Source: Elusimicrobia bacterium UBA5214 (lineage in GTDB: Bacteria; Elusimicrobiota; UBA5214). From it: 64,000 bases of DNA. A program made the translations under genes and the position numbers. Positions 42,383 through 50,749 of this stretch are shown here, one piece after another; the first letter of the stretch is position 1, and every line of letters starts with the position of its first letter. The notes beneath the pieces are model-generated. The model was not told the origin of the DNA. It was given only the letters and a program-made list of their open reading frames with translations, and did not search any database. The stretch is from the NCBI GenBank assembly GCA_002412545.1, contig DHVG01000002.1:140700-204699 (forward strand), written 5' to 3'.

Positions 42383-43652
42383 ATTTCACTATTGGTAAGA
42401 TTGCCGCACCGTTAGGGATAATATATGTCTTAAAATTATTCCCGTGTTTTTTTCTCAGATAACTCAATATTTCATTTATATCTTTCTTGTAGGAAAAATG
42501 CATTTCTTCAACCAATTCTTTTGCCAAAGAAGAAACCACGATTACTTCACATTTTTTTAGTATTTTAGCAGTTAAATATGCACGATGTCCCTCTACTTCA
42601 ATATCTTCTTCTTTTTTGTGTAATATTTCTTCAAGATGATGTTTTCTTAACCATTTCTCAAAGACAGGTTGCCCGACACCGTCACGACATTCAGCAAGGA
42701 GAACAATAGTTCCTCCCTCTTTGGTTATTTCTGCGCTTGCAGTTATGGTTTTCTGTGACTGGTATAAATTTATATCTTTAGGATAACCGCCACAACTGCT
42801 GATTACTACTTCTGCCTTTTCAGGAACAGTAACTGAATAAAGTGATTGAGCAATTTTAATTCCAGCAAAGAATGCTTTTTCAAAATCACCAGCAACTATA
42901 CCAATAATTTCCTTCGTACTATTACGAATAACATTAAGAATAAAAAAAGGTTTAGTGCTTGCTACCCGATGTGCAGCTTCTAACATTTCTTCGTGGATAG
43001 GATTATTTTCCAGTTTACCGATTTCGGTTCCTCGCCGGCATACTTTACTATGGTTTTTGGTAATCGTTTTTCTACCACTTACTCCGGGAAGAATTGCTTT
43101 CCGACCGCCACCGTAACCAGCAAAAGCGTGAGGTTCAATATTACCGGTAGCAATCAAGAAGTCAGCTTGAGCAACATACTTATTTATCCATAGTTCATTG
43201 CCAGTAGATAATTTACCCAAAGAGATAAGGTCATCAGCATCAGGATTATGGTCAATAAATTGGAACCTGTTGATTAACGCTTCTCCGTAAATTTTTTTAT
43301 TTTCTTCTGCACGATGTTGCCGGTGTGTGCCGTAAGCAATGATGAATCTTATTTTTTCGTCAGAAATACCAGCAATTTTAAGTTCTTCAATCAAGGAATC
43401 AAGAATTTCCCGGTAATCCGGATTAGGACGAGTAATATCTTCTACAATAATTACGAGATTATTTGGTTTTATCTTTTCTGCAATTTCTTTCAATGGTTCG
43501 CTACCGATAGGATTTTTTAAAACTTTTTTTATCTCTTCCCGAGGATTAGTAATTTTTTCTCGTTGAGTAGATAGTTCTAAAACTCGGAGCAGATTTTTTT
43601 CTTCTAATTTCAAAATTTGTGTAGATTCACCGTATTTAAGTTTTATTTCCAT
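42381..43652 (-). CDS. LarA-family (lactate racemase-like) protein
   Basis: The 423-residue protein belongs to the nickel-pincer LarA family (DUF2088 N-domain): VEDITRPNPDYREILDSLIEEL, AYGTHRQHRAEENKKIYG with the conserved histidines, GNIEPHAFAGYGGGRKAILPGVSG with the cofactor-bearing Lys and metal-binding His, and AECRDGVG. LarB, LarC and LarE, which make the cofactor, are not in the window. Substrates of the family go beyond lactate, so racemase or epimerase of a 2-hydroxyacid is as far as one can go. Why it lies among pur/pyr genes is unclear. Confidence 0.85.
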   Translation of the reverse strand: MEIKLKYGESTQILKLEEKNLLRVLELSTQREKITNPREEIKKVLKNPIGSEPLKEIAEKIKPNNLVIIVEDITRPNPDYREILDSLIEELKIAGISDEKIRFIIAYGTHRQHRAEENKKIYGEALINRFQFIDHNPDADDLISLGKLSTGNELWINKYVAQADFLIATGNIEPHAFAGYGGGRKAILPGVSGRKTITKNHSKVCRRGTEIGKLENNPIHEEMLEAAHRVASTKPFFILNVIRNSTKEIIGIVAGDFEKAFFAGIKIAQSLYSVTVPEKAEVVISSCGGYPKDINLYQSQKTITASAEITKEGGTIVLLAECRDGVGQPVFEKWLRKHHLEEILHKKEEDIEVEGHRAYLTAKILKKCEVIVVSSLAKELVEEMHFSYKKDINEILSYLRKKHGNNFKTYIIPNGAAILPIVK

Positions 43653-43660
43653 CTTTTTTC

Positions 43661-43729
43661 TCGCAGAGAGCGCAAAAAGGTCATTAAATTTTCTGCGTTC
43701 TTTGCGATAACTCTGCGTTCTTTGCGGCT
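43661..43729. repeat. Degenerate array with CTGCGTTCTTTGCG units
   Basis: The 14-base unit CTGCGTTCTTTGCG occurs twice (from 43693 and 43712) with an inverted relative, CGCAGAGAGCGCAAA, at 43662. It supplies the C-terminus of PyrE (AAKNAELSQRTQKI) and its stop. Confidence 0.65.
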
Positions 43730-44295
43730 ATTCTACTACCGGGTTTAACTAAAGGTATATTTTTTTTACATAAAAGACACCTCTGGGATTGATAATTTTT
43801 AATTTTTAATTTAAGTAAAGAAATCAATGAATAGTCAAATTTTACTTGTCCGCCGCTACGGTCAACTAAACATCCCACGGCTACAATTTTTCCACCAGCA
43901 TTTTTGACCACGTTGATTACTTCTTGTGTAGAACCACCAGTAGTGATTACATCTTCCACAACTAAGACTTTTTCTTCTTTCTTAATTTGGAATCCTCGTC
44001 GGAGAGTCATTTTTCCTTCTTCTCTTTCAGTAAAAATTGCCCGACAACCCAAAACCCGTGCTACTTCTTGTCCAATCACTATTCCTCCTAATGCTGGAGA
44101 AACAACAGTATCAATCTTTGAGCGGGTGAGTTTATGGACAATGAGGCGGGCAAGTTTTCCGGCTAAATCGGGATATTGTAAAACCAAAGCAGATTGTAAA
44201 TATGTATCCGAATGTAATCCACTGGAAAGCAAAAAATGTCCTTTAAGTAACGCTTTTTTTTCTTCAAATAATTTTAGTATTTTTTCTTTTTTCAT
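43684..44295 (-). CDS. pyrE: Orotate phosphoribosyltransferase
   Basis: The 203-residue enzyme forms OMP from orotate and PRPP. SSGLHSDTYLQSALVLQYPDLAG is the N-terminal signature and VLVVEDVITTGGSTQEVI the PRPP-binding loop; GRRGFQIKKEEKV-type flexible loop residues are also present. The last 14 residues lie in a repeat array and have no counterpart in typical PyrE. It is followed by larA and preceded by pyrF. Confidence 0.93.
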   Translation of the reverse strand: MKKEKILKLFEEKKALLKGHFLLSSGLHSDTYLQSALVLQYPDLAGKLARLIVHKLTRSKIDTVVSPALGGIVIGQEVARVLGCRAIFTEREEGKMTLRRGFQIKKEEKVLVVEDVITTGGSTQEVINVVKNAGGKIVAVGCLVDRSGGQVKFDYSLISLLKLKIKNYQSQRCLLCKKNIPLVKPGSRIAAKNAELSQRTQKI

Positions 44296-44323
44296 ATCTG
44301 TTTGATAAGATTTATGATATTTT

Positions 44324-44372
44324 CACCCTCTCCTTAATCCTCTCCCCTTGAGGGAGAGGGACGGGGTGAGGG
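44324..44372. repeat. Palindromic element in the pyrF-pyrE gap
   Basis: Outer CACCC/GGGTG arms enclose 44339-44359, a palindrome identical in reverse orientation to 35984-36004 inside the Rossmann-kinase gene. Confidence 0.8.
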
Positions 44373-44376
44373 GGAA

Positions 44377-45063
44377 TTAAATTTCTTGTTTAATCTTCTT
44401 AACTATTGTCAGTGGTTCTTCAGATTCAGTGATTGGTCTACCAACAACAATATAATTTGCCCCTTTGGCTGATGCAAGTGCCGGAGTAATCGTTCTTCTC
44501 TGGTCGTAGATTTCTTCACCGGCTAATCTTATTCCAGGAACGACAAGAAGGAAATCTTCCCCACAAGCTTTACGGATTAAATCAATTTCTCTACCCGAAG
44601 CGACAATACCGTTCAGTCCAACATTTTTTGCTAATAAAGCAAAACGGACTACCTGATTACTCAATTTTCTTTTAAAGCCCAGAACTTCTATATCTTCTTC
44701 TTCTAAACTGGTTAAAACCGTAACTCCAAACAATAGTGGTCGCATAACTACCGGCTGATGTCTCACGGTATCTACTGCTTCTTTAAGCATTTTTTCACCA
44801 CCGGAAATATGTAAAGTAAAAGCGAAAGGTTTATATTTCATCAGGGCAAGCACTGCTCTACTCACGGTTGCTGGAATATCATGAAATTTGAAATCAAAAA
44901 ATATTTTTTTCTTTTTTTCCTGAAGTTTCTTAATAAATTCTGGACTACAGGTAGAAAAAAGGGGGAAACCAATTTTAAAAATTTCCACCTCTTCACTAAG
45001 AAGATTTACTAACTCGGTTGCCTTTTTCTCCTCGACATCTAAAGCAACAATCAATTCCGTCAT
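44377..45063 (-). CDS. pyrF: Orotidine 5'-phosphate decarboxylase
   Basis: The 228-residue enzyme makes UMP from OMP. LIVALDVEEKKATELV, the catalytic DXKXXD in IFFDFKFHDIPATVSRA and VVGRPITESEEP are standard. Length is normal for the short bacterial class. With pyrE it completes the last two steps of the pathway. Confidence 0.94.
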   Translation of the reverse strand: MTELIVALDVEEKKATELVNLLSEEVEIFKIGFPLFSTCSPEFIKKLQEKKKKIFFDFKFHDIPATVSRAVLALMKYKPFAFTLHISGGEKMLKEAVDTVRHQPVVMRPLLFGVTVLTSLEEEDIEVLGFKRKLSNQVVRFALLAKNVGLNGIVASGREIDLIRKACGEDFLLVVPGIRLAGEEIYDQRRTITPALASAKGANYIVVGRPITESEEPLTIVKKIKQEI

Positions 45064-45180
45064 TTAATAAACCATCCTTCTCGTTACAAAAATACTTTGA
45101 TTAACGAGTGTAATAAGTATTTTCTGAATTTAATAGGACTGTTAAAATGAACATAAAGTAGATAATTCATTTTTCAGTAT

Positions 45181-45396
45181 TTATTTCTGTTTAAGTTCTT
45201 TTTTTGTAGTCGCATTCTCTTCGTTGGGGAATAAATATTTTACTATTTCCCAAACAAGTAATCCGAGAGCAACCAAGATACCAATGATGCTACCGGTTTT
45301 GCCTATCCGGGGTATTAGCCCGAGAAATAAATTCAGAGTTAAAACTATAATTGCCATCCATAAGATTATTCCGATAAAAATATTCTTCAATCTCAT
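45181..45396 (-). CDS. Small two-helix membrane protein
   Basis: The 71-residue protein has two hydrophobic helices (IFIGIILWMAIIVLTLNLFLGLI and SIIGILVALGLLVWEIVKYLF, in outline) and a charged tail (PNEENATTKKELKQK). I do not recognise it. Its start overlaps the DUF1284 gene stop by 4 bases, so the two are translationally coupled. Confidence 0.5.
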   Translation of the reverse strand: MRLKNIFIGIILWMAIIVLTLNLFLGLIPRIGKTGSIIGILVALGLLVWEIVKYLFPNEENATTKKELKQK

Positions 45397-45770
45397 AGTT
45401 TCGTAAAACAGACTTTCCTCCAGTCACAGGAAAAGCAGGCAAATTCTTGCCATTTAGGTAATATCTTTGATATCTTACTTTTTATTTTTCTCCAGAGAAG
45501 AGCATCTCCTTTTTTTAAATTTAACAATTTTAATGCCATTTTATCAAGTGCTTCTATTTCTTTTTCATAACCGGGTTTATAAATACAGATATTTGTTTTC
45601 AGATGTGGACAATACGCACATACTGCATCTGCACCGTCAACAATTTTTGTTTTTGTATCGTTTTCTAAATTTTTGATGATACCTTTAAGATTAGATATAA
45701 ACTTTTTACTATATCCTTCACCTTCAAAGAAATGTAAACAGATGAGATGGTGTCCACGCAGTTTAATCAT
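45393..45770 (-). CDS. DUF1284 protein
   Basis: The 125-residue protein has the family start IKLRGHHLICLHFFEGEGYSKKF and six or more cysteines in two groups: VCAYCPHLKTNICI and FACFSCDWRKVCF. This looks like an iron-sulfur or zinc protein, but the biochemical role of DUF1284 is unknown. It lies between pyrD and pyrF, separated from pyrD by a nonamer array. Confidence 0.82.
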   Translation of the reverse strand: MIKLRGHHLICLHFFEGEGYSKKFISNLKGIIKNLENDTKTKIVDGADAVCAYCPHLKTNICIYKPGYEKEIEALDKMALKLLNLKKGDALLWRKIKSKISKILPKWQEFACFSCDWRKVCFTKL

Positions 45771-45775
45771 TTACT

Positions 45776-45856
45776 CAGTTAATTCGGTTTAGTCGGTTAA
45801 TTCTGTTTGGTCCGTTCAACGGTCATAACGGACATAACCGACAAAACGGACAAAAC
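45776..45856. repeat. Nine-unit inverted nonamer array
   Basis: The first five units resemble CGGTTTAGT, the last four GGACAAAAC, its inverse type. It lies in the 97-base gap between pyrD and the DUF1284 gene. Units match those at 16388-16486 and 56101-56196. Confidence 0.85.
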
Positions 45857-45867
45857 ATTTTTTGCGA

Positions 45868-46896
45868 TCATTCGTGTATCATACTGCCGGTTAGTTTACT
45901 CAAGGTAATTTTTTGTATTTTAAGATATTGTTTTAGACCGATAAGTATTTTCTGTGGTAAAAATGGGTCACGGAAAAGAGCGCTACCTAAAGCAATTGCT
46001 TTTGCACCGACAAGAAAAAATTCTATTGCATCTTGAGGACTATTTATTCCACCCATACCGATAATTGGTATTTTAACCTTTTGGTAAGTTTCGTAAATCA
46101 TCCGTAAAACAATTGGTTTAATTGCTGGACCAGATAAACCACCAAAGACTGGTGAGTGGGAAGTGGTGAGTGGTGAGTGGGGAAAGGCAAGGGCGGAGAA
46201 AGTGTTGACTAAAGAGAGAGCATCGGCACCGGCAGATTCGGCAGTTTTGGCAATTACAGTTATATCCGTAACATTAGGGGTAAGTTTAGCAATTACCGGT
46301 AATTTGGTTACCTTTTTTACTCTCTTTACCACCTCGTAAGTCAGTTCTGCATCCTGCGAGATAAGCGAAATTACTCCTTGCTCGGAGTTTATCCCCCCAT
46401 TCTTGCTTTCGCCTGCCCCCGCGTCTCCCGACGCAAGTCGGGGCGGCGGGCAAGAAAGCAGGGGGGGACTCTTTGCTCTTGGCTCTTTGCTACGAACATT
46501 CGGACAAGAAAGATTTAATTCCAGAGCAGATATACCTTTTTCTTTGTCTAATCTACGAGAAATCTCAGCGAATTCTTCTGCGTTCTCCGCAGCAATACTT
46601 ACGACTATTGGTATTTTAAGTTTTCTTTTTAAAAAAGGTAATTTTTCTTTTAGAAAAATTTCCAAACCCGGATTTTCCAGACCAATTGAATTAATCATTC
46701 CTTCCATTGTTTCTACAATTCTCGGCGACGGATTACCCGCACGCGGTTTAAGAGTAACTGTCTTTGTAGTTATCGCCCCGAAAACATTCAGGTTAATTAA
46801 CTTACTGTATTCTTCACCAAAACCAATAATTCCACTGGCAACAAGGAGTGGATTTTTTAGTTTTATTCTGGCAATTTCAGTTGATAAATTAACCAT
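45868..46896 (-). CDS. pyrD: Dihydroorotate dehydrogenase catalytic subunit (class 1B)
   Basis: The 342-residue FMN enzyme oxidises dihydroorotate. NPLLVASGIIGFGEEY, SIGLENPGLEIFL, LNLSCPN with the catalytic Cys, PVIAKLTPNVTDI, GGLSGPAIKP and IIGMGGINSPQDAIEF fix the class 1B assignment, consistent with pyrK upstream. Two insertions are present: a GC-rich palindromic stretch at 46392-46470, adding about 35 residues (PPLLSCPPPRLASGDAG and onward) right after LSCPNV, and heptamers at 46151-46182 (PHSPLTTSHSPV) before FGGLSG. The first is close to the active site and could affect folding. Confidence 0.93.
   Translation of the reverse strand: MVNLSTEIARIKLKNPLLVASGIIGFGEEYSKLINLNVFGAITTKTVTLKPRAGNPSPRIVETMEGMINSIGLENPGLEIFLKEKLPFLKRKLKIPIVVSIAAENAEEFAEISRRLDKEKGISALELNLSCPNVRSKEPRAKSPPLLSCPPPRLASGDAGAGESKNGGINSEQGVISLISQDAELTYEVVKRVKKVTKLPVIAKLTPNVTDITVIAKTAESAGADALSLVNTFSALAFPHSPLTTSHSPVFGGLSGPAIKPIVLRMIYETYQKVKIPIIGMGGINSPQDAIEFFLVGAKAIALGSALFRDPFLPQKILIGLKQYLKIQKITLSKLTGSMIHE
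46151..46182. repeat. Heptamer array inside pyrD
   Basis: GTGAGTG units (one GGAAGTG) repeat four times in frame, encoding SPLTTSHSP. Confidence 0.8.
46392..46470. repeat. GC-rich palindromic insertion inside pyrD
   Basis: Runs of C (46393-46398) and G (46461-46467) flank TCTTGCTTTC/CAAGAAAGC words and a central CCCGAC/GTCGGG stem. It is much richer in G+C than the gene around it and stays in frame. Just beyond it, CTCTTTGCTCTTGGCTCTTTGC is split here as CTCTTTG plus CTCTTTG repeats. Confidence 0.7.
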
Positions 46897-46942
46897 TCTT
46901 GTTCCTCTTCACAAACCGAATCTTTCAGTATGTCTATGTATA

Positions 46943-48649
46943 TCATTTCAAAATCGTGATTCCATATTTATCTATTAATATTTTTGTAGTTTTGTCTATT
47001 AATAAATCTTTTTCTACGCTTTTGGCGGAAATCAATTGCTCAGGTAGTTTATCTATTTTCACCCAGTTTCCTTCTACAAATTTAGCAATTTGTTCAATTT
47101 TATGCGGATAAAGTATACCCTGATGCCAAGGTTCCCAATTTGTTTTGTAACCTTGCGCATAGAGTATACCATCACTCAAATAAATATTTTCTACATAAAA
47201 ATTAGGCGAAATCGTTCGTAGAGCCAAAGTTGAAACATTTATTTCATCAATTTCGGAATACTTCTCACCTTCCATTTCAGGGTAGATTCTCAAAATATAA
47301 ATTAAATTTTCTGTTCCAAGTACATAGTTCCTGTCAGGTGCGGAGTAGAGTCTGTAGTTATTTGAACCACTTATATGTTTGATAGTTAAGCTATCTAAGT
47401 CTAATATATCCAACCCACGATTCGTTTGCATAAGCACTTTTTTTCCAAGAGAAGTAATTAGTATTTCATACCTCATGGGTTCTTGTACAAATTGGGCAAT
47501 TTCCATTATCCATCTCTGTTCATCAAGGGAAAATATTTTATTTCTAAGCACAAAATTCTTATGCATACCGAAATAAGGAATTTTCTCCATCATATCTAAT
47601 TGTGGAATTTTACTTAATTTATTTACAATTTTTTCCATTTTTTCTTCAGAGTAATCTTCAAAATATTTTTTTAGGTCTGAATCTTGATGGTATCGTTTGT
47701 AGCCATCTTGGTATCCTCTTAGAAATCTTGCTAAGTCAAATCTTGGGTAAGATTTAATCATAGAAATATCGTTGAGCAACCTGTCAATCGTTTCTTCTGT
47801 CTGAATTAGTCGGAATATCTTCCATTTTCCGTTATTCTTGTCGTATTCCGCTATTCTCGTATCATAATAATTTTGGAAACCAACAAGAACCCAAGCATAT
47901 TTAGGAGATACAACAAAACAGTCTATAGTGGCATATGGACTTTGATCCCCCATTAATTCGTCATGATGATAAGTCTTCCATTCCCCAGAGATTTTATTGT
48001 AGCAAAGCAATACACCCTTTGACCTCCTCTCAGCAAATGGTACAATCCATACGAAAGTAGTTTCAATAACTGCATAATTATTACCCGGTGGTTCATCTAT
48101 TCCTAATTTAGTATATATATGATTCAAGTTCTCCCACAGACCGATTTTAGTGTCATAAATATCGATACGATGGAAACTTGATATCCAGATGGTTTCTGTT
48201 TTCTGGTCATATACAAACTTTAAATTTTCATTTGCTCCGAATTCCGTGCTTTGACTTACCTTAAAATCATCTACAAATTGTTTGCTGGTTAAATCAAAAA
48301 TCTTAATTCCATCGCGCCAAGTTCCCACCCATAATTTGTTTTCTATTTTGGCAAGTGAGGAAATTCCACTCTCTGATTTTGGCAGTCGGTATACCAAAAG
48401 GCCGTTGTCCGAAGGATTAAACTCACCTAAACCGCTTGTAAGAGGTAGGTACCATCTTCCTTCGAATTCTACTGCCGCGGCACCATTAATTGCGGTAGTA
48501 TTAGGCAACCAAATTGTTTTTCCATCGGTTTGGTAAAGAGGAACAAATTGAGGCGGGAAATCTTCACCAAAACAAATACTACAACAAATAAATAACATAT
48601 TTAACCAGAATACTATTTTTGTTAGTTTTAACATTTTTTCAAATTTCAT
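46943..48649 (-). CDS. Secreted protein with propeller-like repeats, unknown function
   Basis: The 568-residue protein has a signal peptide (WLNMLFICCSICFG). The first half has WYLPLTSGLGEFNPSDNGLLVYRL, GISSLAKIENKLWVGTWRDGIKIFDL and IWISSFHRIDIYD, which read as beta-propeller blades of the two-component-regulator type. The rest also looks beta-rich. No catalytic motif is visible. It lies between pyrK and pyrD and overlaps pyrK's start by 4 bases, an odd place for an exported protein. No short repeats disturb it. Confidence 0.6.
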   Translation of the reverse strand: MKFEKMLKLTKIVFWLNMLFICCSICFGEDFPPQFVPLYQTDGKTIWLPNTTAINGAAAVEFEGRWYLPLTSGLGEFNPSDNGLLVYRLPKSESGISSLAKIENKLWVGTWRDGIKIFDLTSKQFVDDFKVSQSTEFGANENLKFVYDQKTETIWISSFHRIDIYDTKIGLWENLNHIYTKLGIDEPPGNNYAVIETTFVWIVPFAERRSKGVLLCYNKISGEWKTYHHDELMGDQSPYATIDCFVVSPKYAWVLVGFQNYYDTRIAEYDKNNGKWKIFRLIQTEETIDRLLNDISMIKSYPRFDLARFLRGYQDGYKRYHQDSDLKKYFEDYSEEKMEKIVNKLSKIPQLDMMEKIPYFGMHKNFVLRNKIFSLDEQRWIMEIAQFVQEPMRYEILITSLGKKVLMQTNRGLDILDLDSLTIKHISGSNNYRLYSAPDRNYVLGTENLIYILRIYPEMEGEKYSEIDEINVSTLALRTISPNFYVENIYLSDGILYAQGYKTNWEPWHQGILYPHKIEQIAKFVEGNWVKIDKLPEQLISAKSVEKDLLIDKTTKILIDKYGITILK

Positions 48650-49500
48650 TCCCAGATTATTTGATTTGCTTCAAAAACTGGTCCATCTTTACAGACGGTC
48701 TTGTAGACGAAATGCTGGTGGCTAGTGGTTAGTGATTGATGGCTGGTTTTCACAACACATCCTCGGCAAGCACCAAGACCACAAGCCATCATTGCTTCTA
48801 AAGATACCTGATAGGGAATTTTGTATTTTTGTGTAATTTTAGCAATTTCTTTTAGCATTGCATAGGGACCACAAGCATATATATTAGTTATGAGTGATGA
48901 GTTATGAGTTATGAGTGAATTTCTGAACAGGTCAGTGACAAGACCTTTATAACCAAGGGAACCGTCTTCAGTAGCGAGTTTAACCTGGCAACCAAGTTTT
49001 TTGAAATTATCAATGCAGAGGAGGTCGTTTTTTGTTTTTGCACCAAGGAAAACAGTTAAAGGTGTAAGGTGTGAAGTGTAAAGTGTAATTAACTTCTGAG
49101 CAAGGAAGAGAAGTGAGGCGACACCGGTGCCACCGGCGATGAGGATGGGTGATTGGGTGATTGGGTGATTGAGTGATTGAGTAAAACCGTTACCGAGGGG
49201 ACCAAGCACATCTAAAGTATTACCTTTTTTCTTTCGGGATAAGAGTTCAGTTCCTTTACCGACAACTTTGTAGATTATTTCAACCTGATTTTTTTTGACT
49301 TTCGCGATACTGAAAGGACGACGAAGGTAAGTACCTTCTCCACAATAAATATGGACAAATTGTCCCGGTTGAGCAATTTGGGCAATCTGTGGGGCAGAAA
49401 AAATTAAACGAAAATAGCCGGATGAGATTTCTTTCTGGTCAGTGATTAAGGATTGTAAATGATAAACTTTATTCTGAATAGACAATTTTGCCGTTAACAA
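48646..49500 (-). CDS. pyrK: Dihydroorotate dehydrogenase electron-transfer subunit
   Basis: The 284-residue FAD/[2Fe-2S] subunit passes electrons from PyrD to NAD+. FVHIYCGEGTYLRRPFSIAKV is the FAD site, LIAGGTGVASLLFLAQ the NAD site, and four cysteines in ACGLGACRGC...VCKDG bind the cluster. Four tandem arrays are in frame: 48714-48748 (between the third and fourth cluster cysteines, SHQSLTTSHQ), 48887-48921, 49057-49094 and 49146-49184. They make it about 25 residues longer than common PyrK. It overlaps pyrC by 32 bases. Confidence 0.93.
   Translation of the reverse strand: MLTAKLSIQNKVYHLQSLITDQKEISSGYFRLIFSAPQIAQIAQPGQFVHIYCGEGTYLRRPFSIAKVKKNQVEIIYKVVGKGTELLSRKKKGNTLDVLGPLGNGFTQSLNHPITQSPILIAGGTGVASLLFLAQKLITLYTSHLTPLTVFLGAKTKNDLLCIDNFKKLGCQVKLATEDGSLGYKGLVTDLFRNSLITHNSSLITNIYACGPYAMLKEIAKITQKYKIPYQVSLEAMMACGLGACRGCVVKTSHQSLTTSHQHFVYKTVCKDGPVFEANQIIWE
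48714..48748. repeat. Heptamer array in pyrK, inside the iron-sulfur loop
   Basis: Units CTAGCCA, CTAACCA, TCAATCA (coding strand), period 7; encodes TSHQSLTTSHQ between cluster cysteines three and four. Confidence 0.8.
48887..48921. repeat. Second heptamer array in pyrK
   Basis: ATAACTC/ATCACTC units, four copies, encode NSLITHNSSLITN before IYACGPYAML. Confidence 0.8.
49057..49094. repeat. Third heptamer array in pyrK
   Basis: CTTTACA/CTTCACA/CCTTACA units, four to five copies, encode LYTSHLTPL before TVFLGAKT. Confidence 0.8.
49146..49184. repeat. Octamer array in pyrK
   Basis: GGGTGATT three times then GAGTGATT, period 8, encode TQSLNHPITQSP before ILIAGGTG. It is the only octamer array fully inside the pyr genes. 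Confidence 0.8.
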
Positions 49501-50749
49501 TAGTATTGACTACCTTACCCGTTACCTGCCAGCCAAGAAAAGGTGAATTTTTACTTTTGGAAACAAAATTTTCTACTTTCCATTTCTTGTTCAAGTCAAC
49601 AATGGTAATATCGGCTGGAGAACCAGGTTTCAGTTGTCCGGAGTTGAGTTTCAAAACTTGTGCCGGATTAATCGTGACTTTGGCGATTGCTTCCATTAAC
49701 GAGATAATTTTCTTATTTACTAATTCAGTAACCACCAAGGAAAGTAAAGTTTCCAAACCGATAATCCCAAACGGTGCTAAATCGTATTCTTTATTTTTTT
49801 CTTCTTCAGTATGTGGTGCATGGTCAGTAGCGATACAGTCAATTGTTCCGTCTGTTAATCCCTTTTTGATTGCTTCCACATCTTCTTTCGTTCTTAAAGG
49901 AGGATTAACTTTTGTATTTGTGTCAAATTGAGAAACTTTCTCTTCAGTAAGAGTGAAATATTGTGGTGCAGTTTCACAGGTAACCCGGATACCTCGTTTT
50001 TTTGCTTGCCGGATTAGTTCTACCGAGCCAGCAGTAGAAATATGAGCAATATGCAAATGCCCACTGGTAAGTTCAGCTAAGATTATATCCCTTGCTACCA
50101 TTGCTTCTTCGGCTTCTTTTGGTATCCCGTGGAGACCTAAAATTGTAGAATAGTATCCTTCATTCATTGCTCCATCTTTAGATAAATTTTTGTCTTCACA
50201 ATGGGAAATTACTGGCAAGTCAAACATTTTTGCATATTCTAATGCCCGACGCATAATCAGACTATTCATTACTGTTTCACCGTCATCAGAAATTGCTACG
50301 ATGCCGGCTTTTTTCAATTCACCAATTTCGGATAATTCTTCACCTAACGAACCTTTAGTGATTGCACCAATTGGTAAAACATTGACCACACCTTCATTTT
50401 TTGCTTTGAGCAGAATAAATTCAACCGTGGTTTGGTCGTCAATTACTGGATGAGTATTTGGCATACAACAGACGGTAGTAATACCACCTTTTGCTGCTGC
50501 CCGTGTCCCAGTAGCAATCGTCTCTTCTTCTTCATGTCCGGGTTCACGCAAATGGGTATGCATATCAATAAGTCCGGGAATAACAATTTTACCTTTAGCA
50601 TCAATGACTTTTATGGCTGATGGCTGTTGGCTGATGGCTGATGGCTTACCGATAGAAACAATTTTGCTATCTTCAACTAAAATATCGGTGATTCTGTTCG
50701 TTTTACTTGCCGGGTCAATTACTCTACCACTTTTAACGAGCAACTTCAT
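49469..50749 (-). CDS. pyrC: Dihydroorotase
   Basis: The 426-residue class I dihydroorotase closes carbamoyl aspartate. PGLIDMHTHLREPGHEEEETI carries the HXH metal site, VISHCEDKNL and LHIAHISTAGSVELI further histidines, and IDCIATDHAPHTEEEK the catalytic Asp. A heptamer array (50612-50648) encodes SAISQQPSAIKV in the small N-terminal beta domain. It begins one base from pyrB's stop and overlaps pyrK. Confidence 0.95.
   Translation of the reverse strand: MKLLVKSGRVIDPASKTNRITDILVEDSKIVSIGKPSAISQQPSAIKVIDAKGKIVIPGLIDMHTHLREPGHEEEETIATGTRAAAKGGITTVCCMPNTHPVIDDQTTVEFILLKAKNEGVVNVLPIGAITKGSLGEELSEIGELKKAGIVAISDDGETVMNSLIMRRALEYAKMFDLPVISHCEDKNLSKDGAMNEGYYSTILGLHGIPKEAEEAMVARDIILAELTSGHLHIAHISTAGSVELIRQAKKRGIRVTCETAPQYFTLTEEKVSQFDTNTKVNPPLRTKEDVEAIKKGLTDGTIDCIATDHAPHTEEEKNKEYDLAPFGIIGLETLLSLVVTELVNKKIISLMEAIAKVTINPAQVLKLNSGQLKPGSPADITIVDLNKKWKVENFVSKSKNSPFLGWQVTGKVVNTIVNGKIVYSE
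50612..50648. repeat. Heptamer array inside pyrC
   Basis: AGCCATC-type units, five copies, period 7, giving KPSAISQQPSAI; same heptamer family as yggS and purM. Confidence 0.8.

Noticed and set aside
46403..46978. 191-residue plus-strand reading frame
   Set aside because: It is antisense to pyrD; its length comes from the GC-rich insertion.
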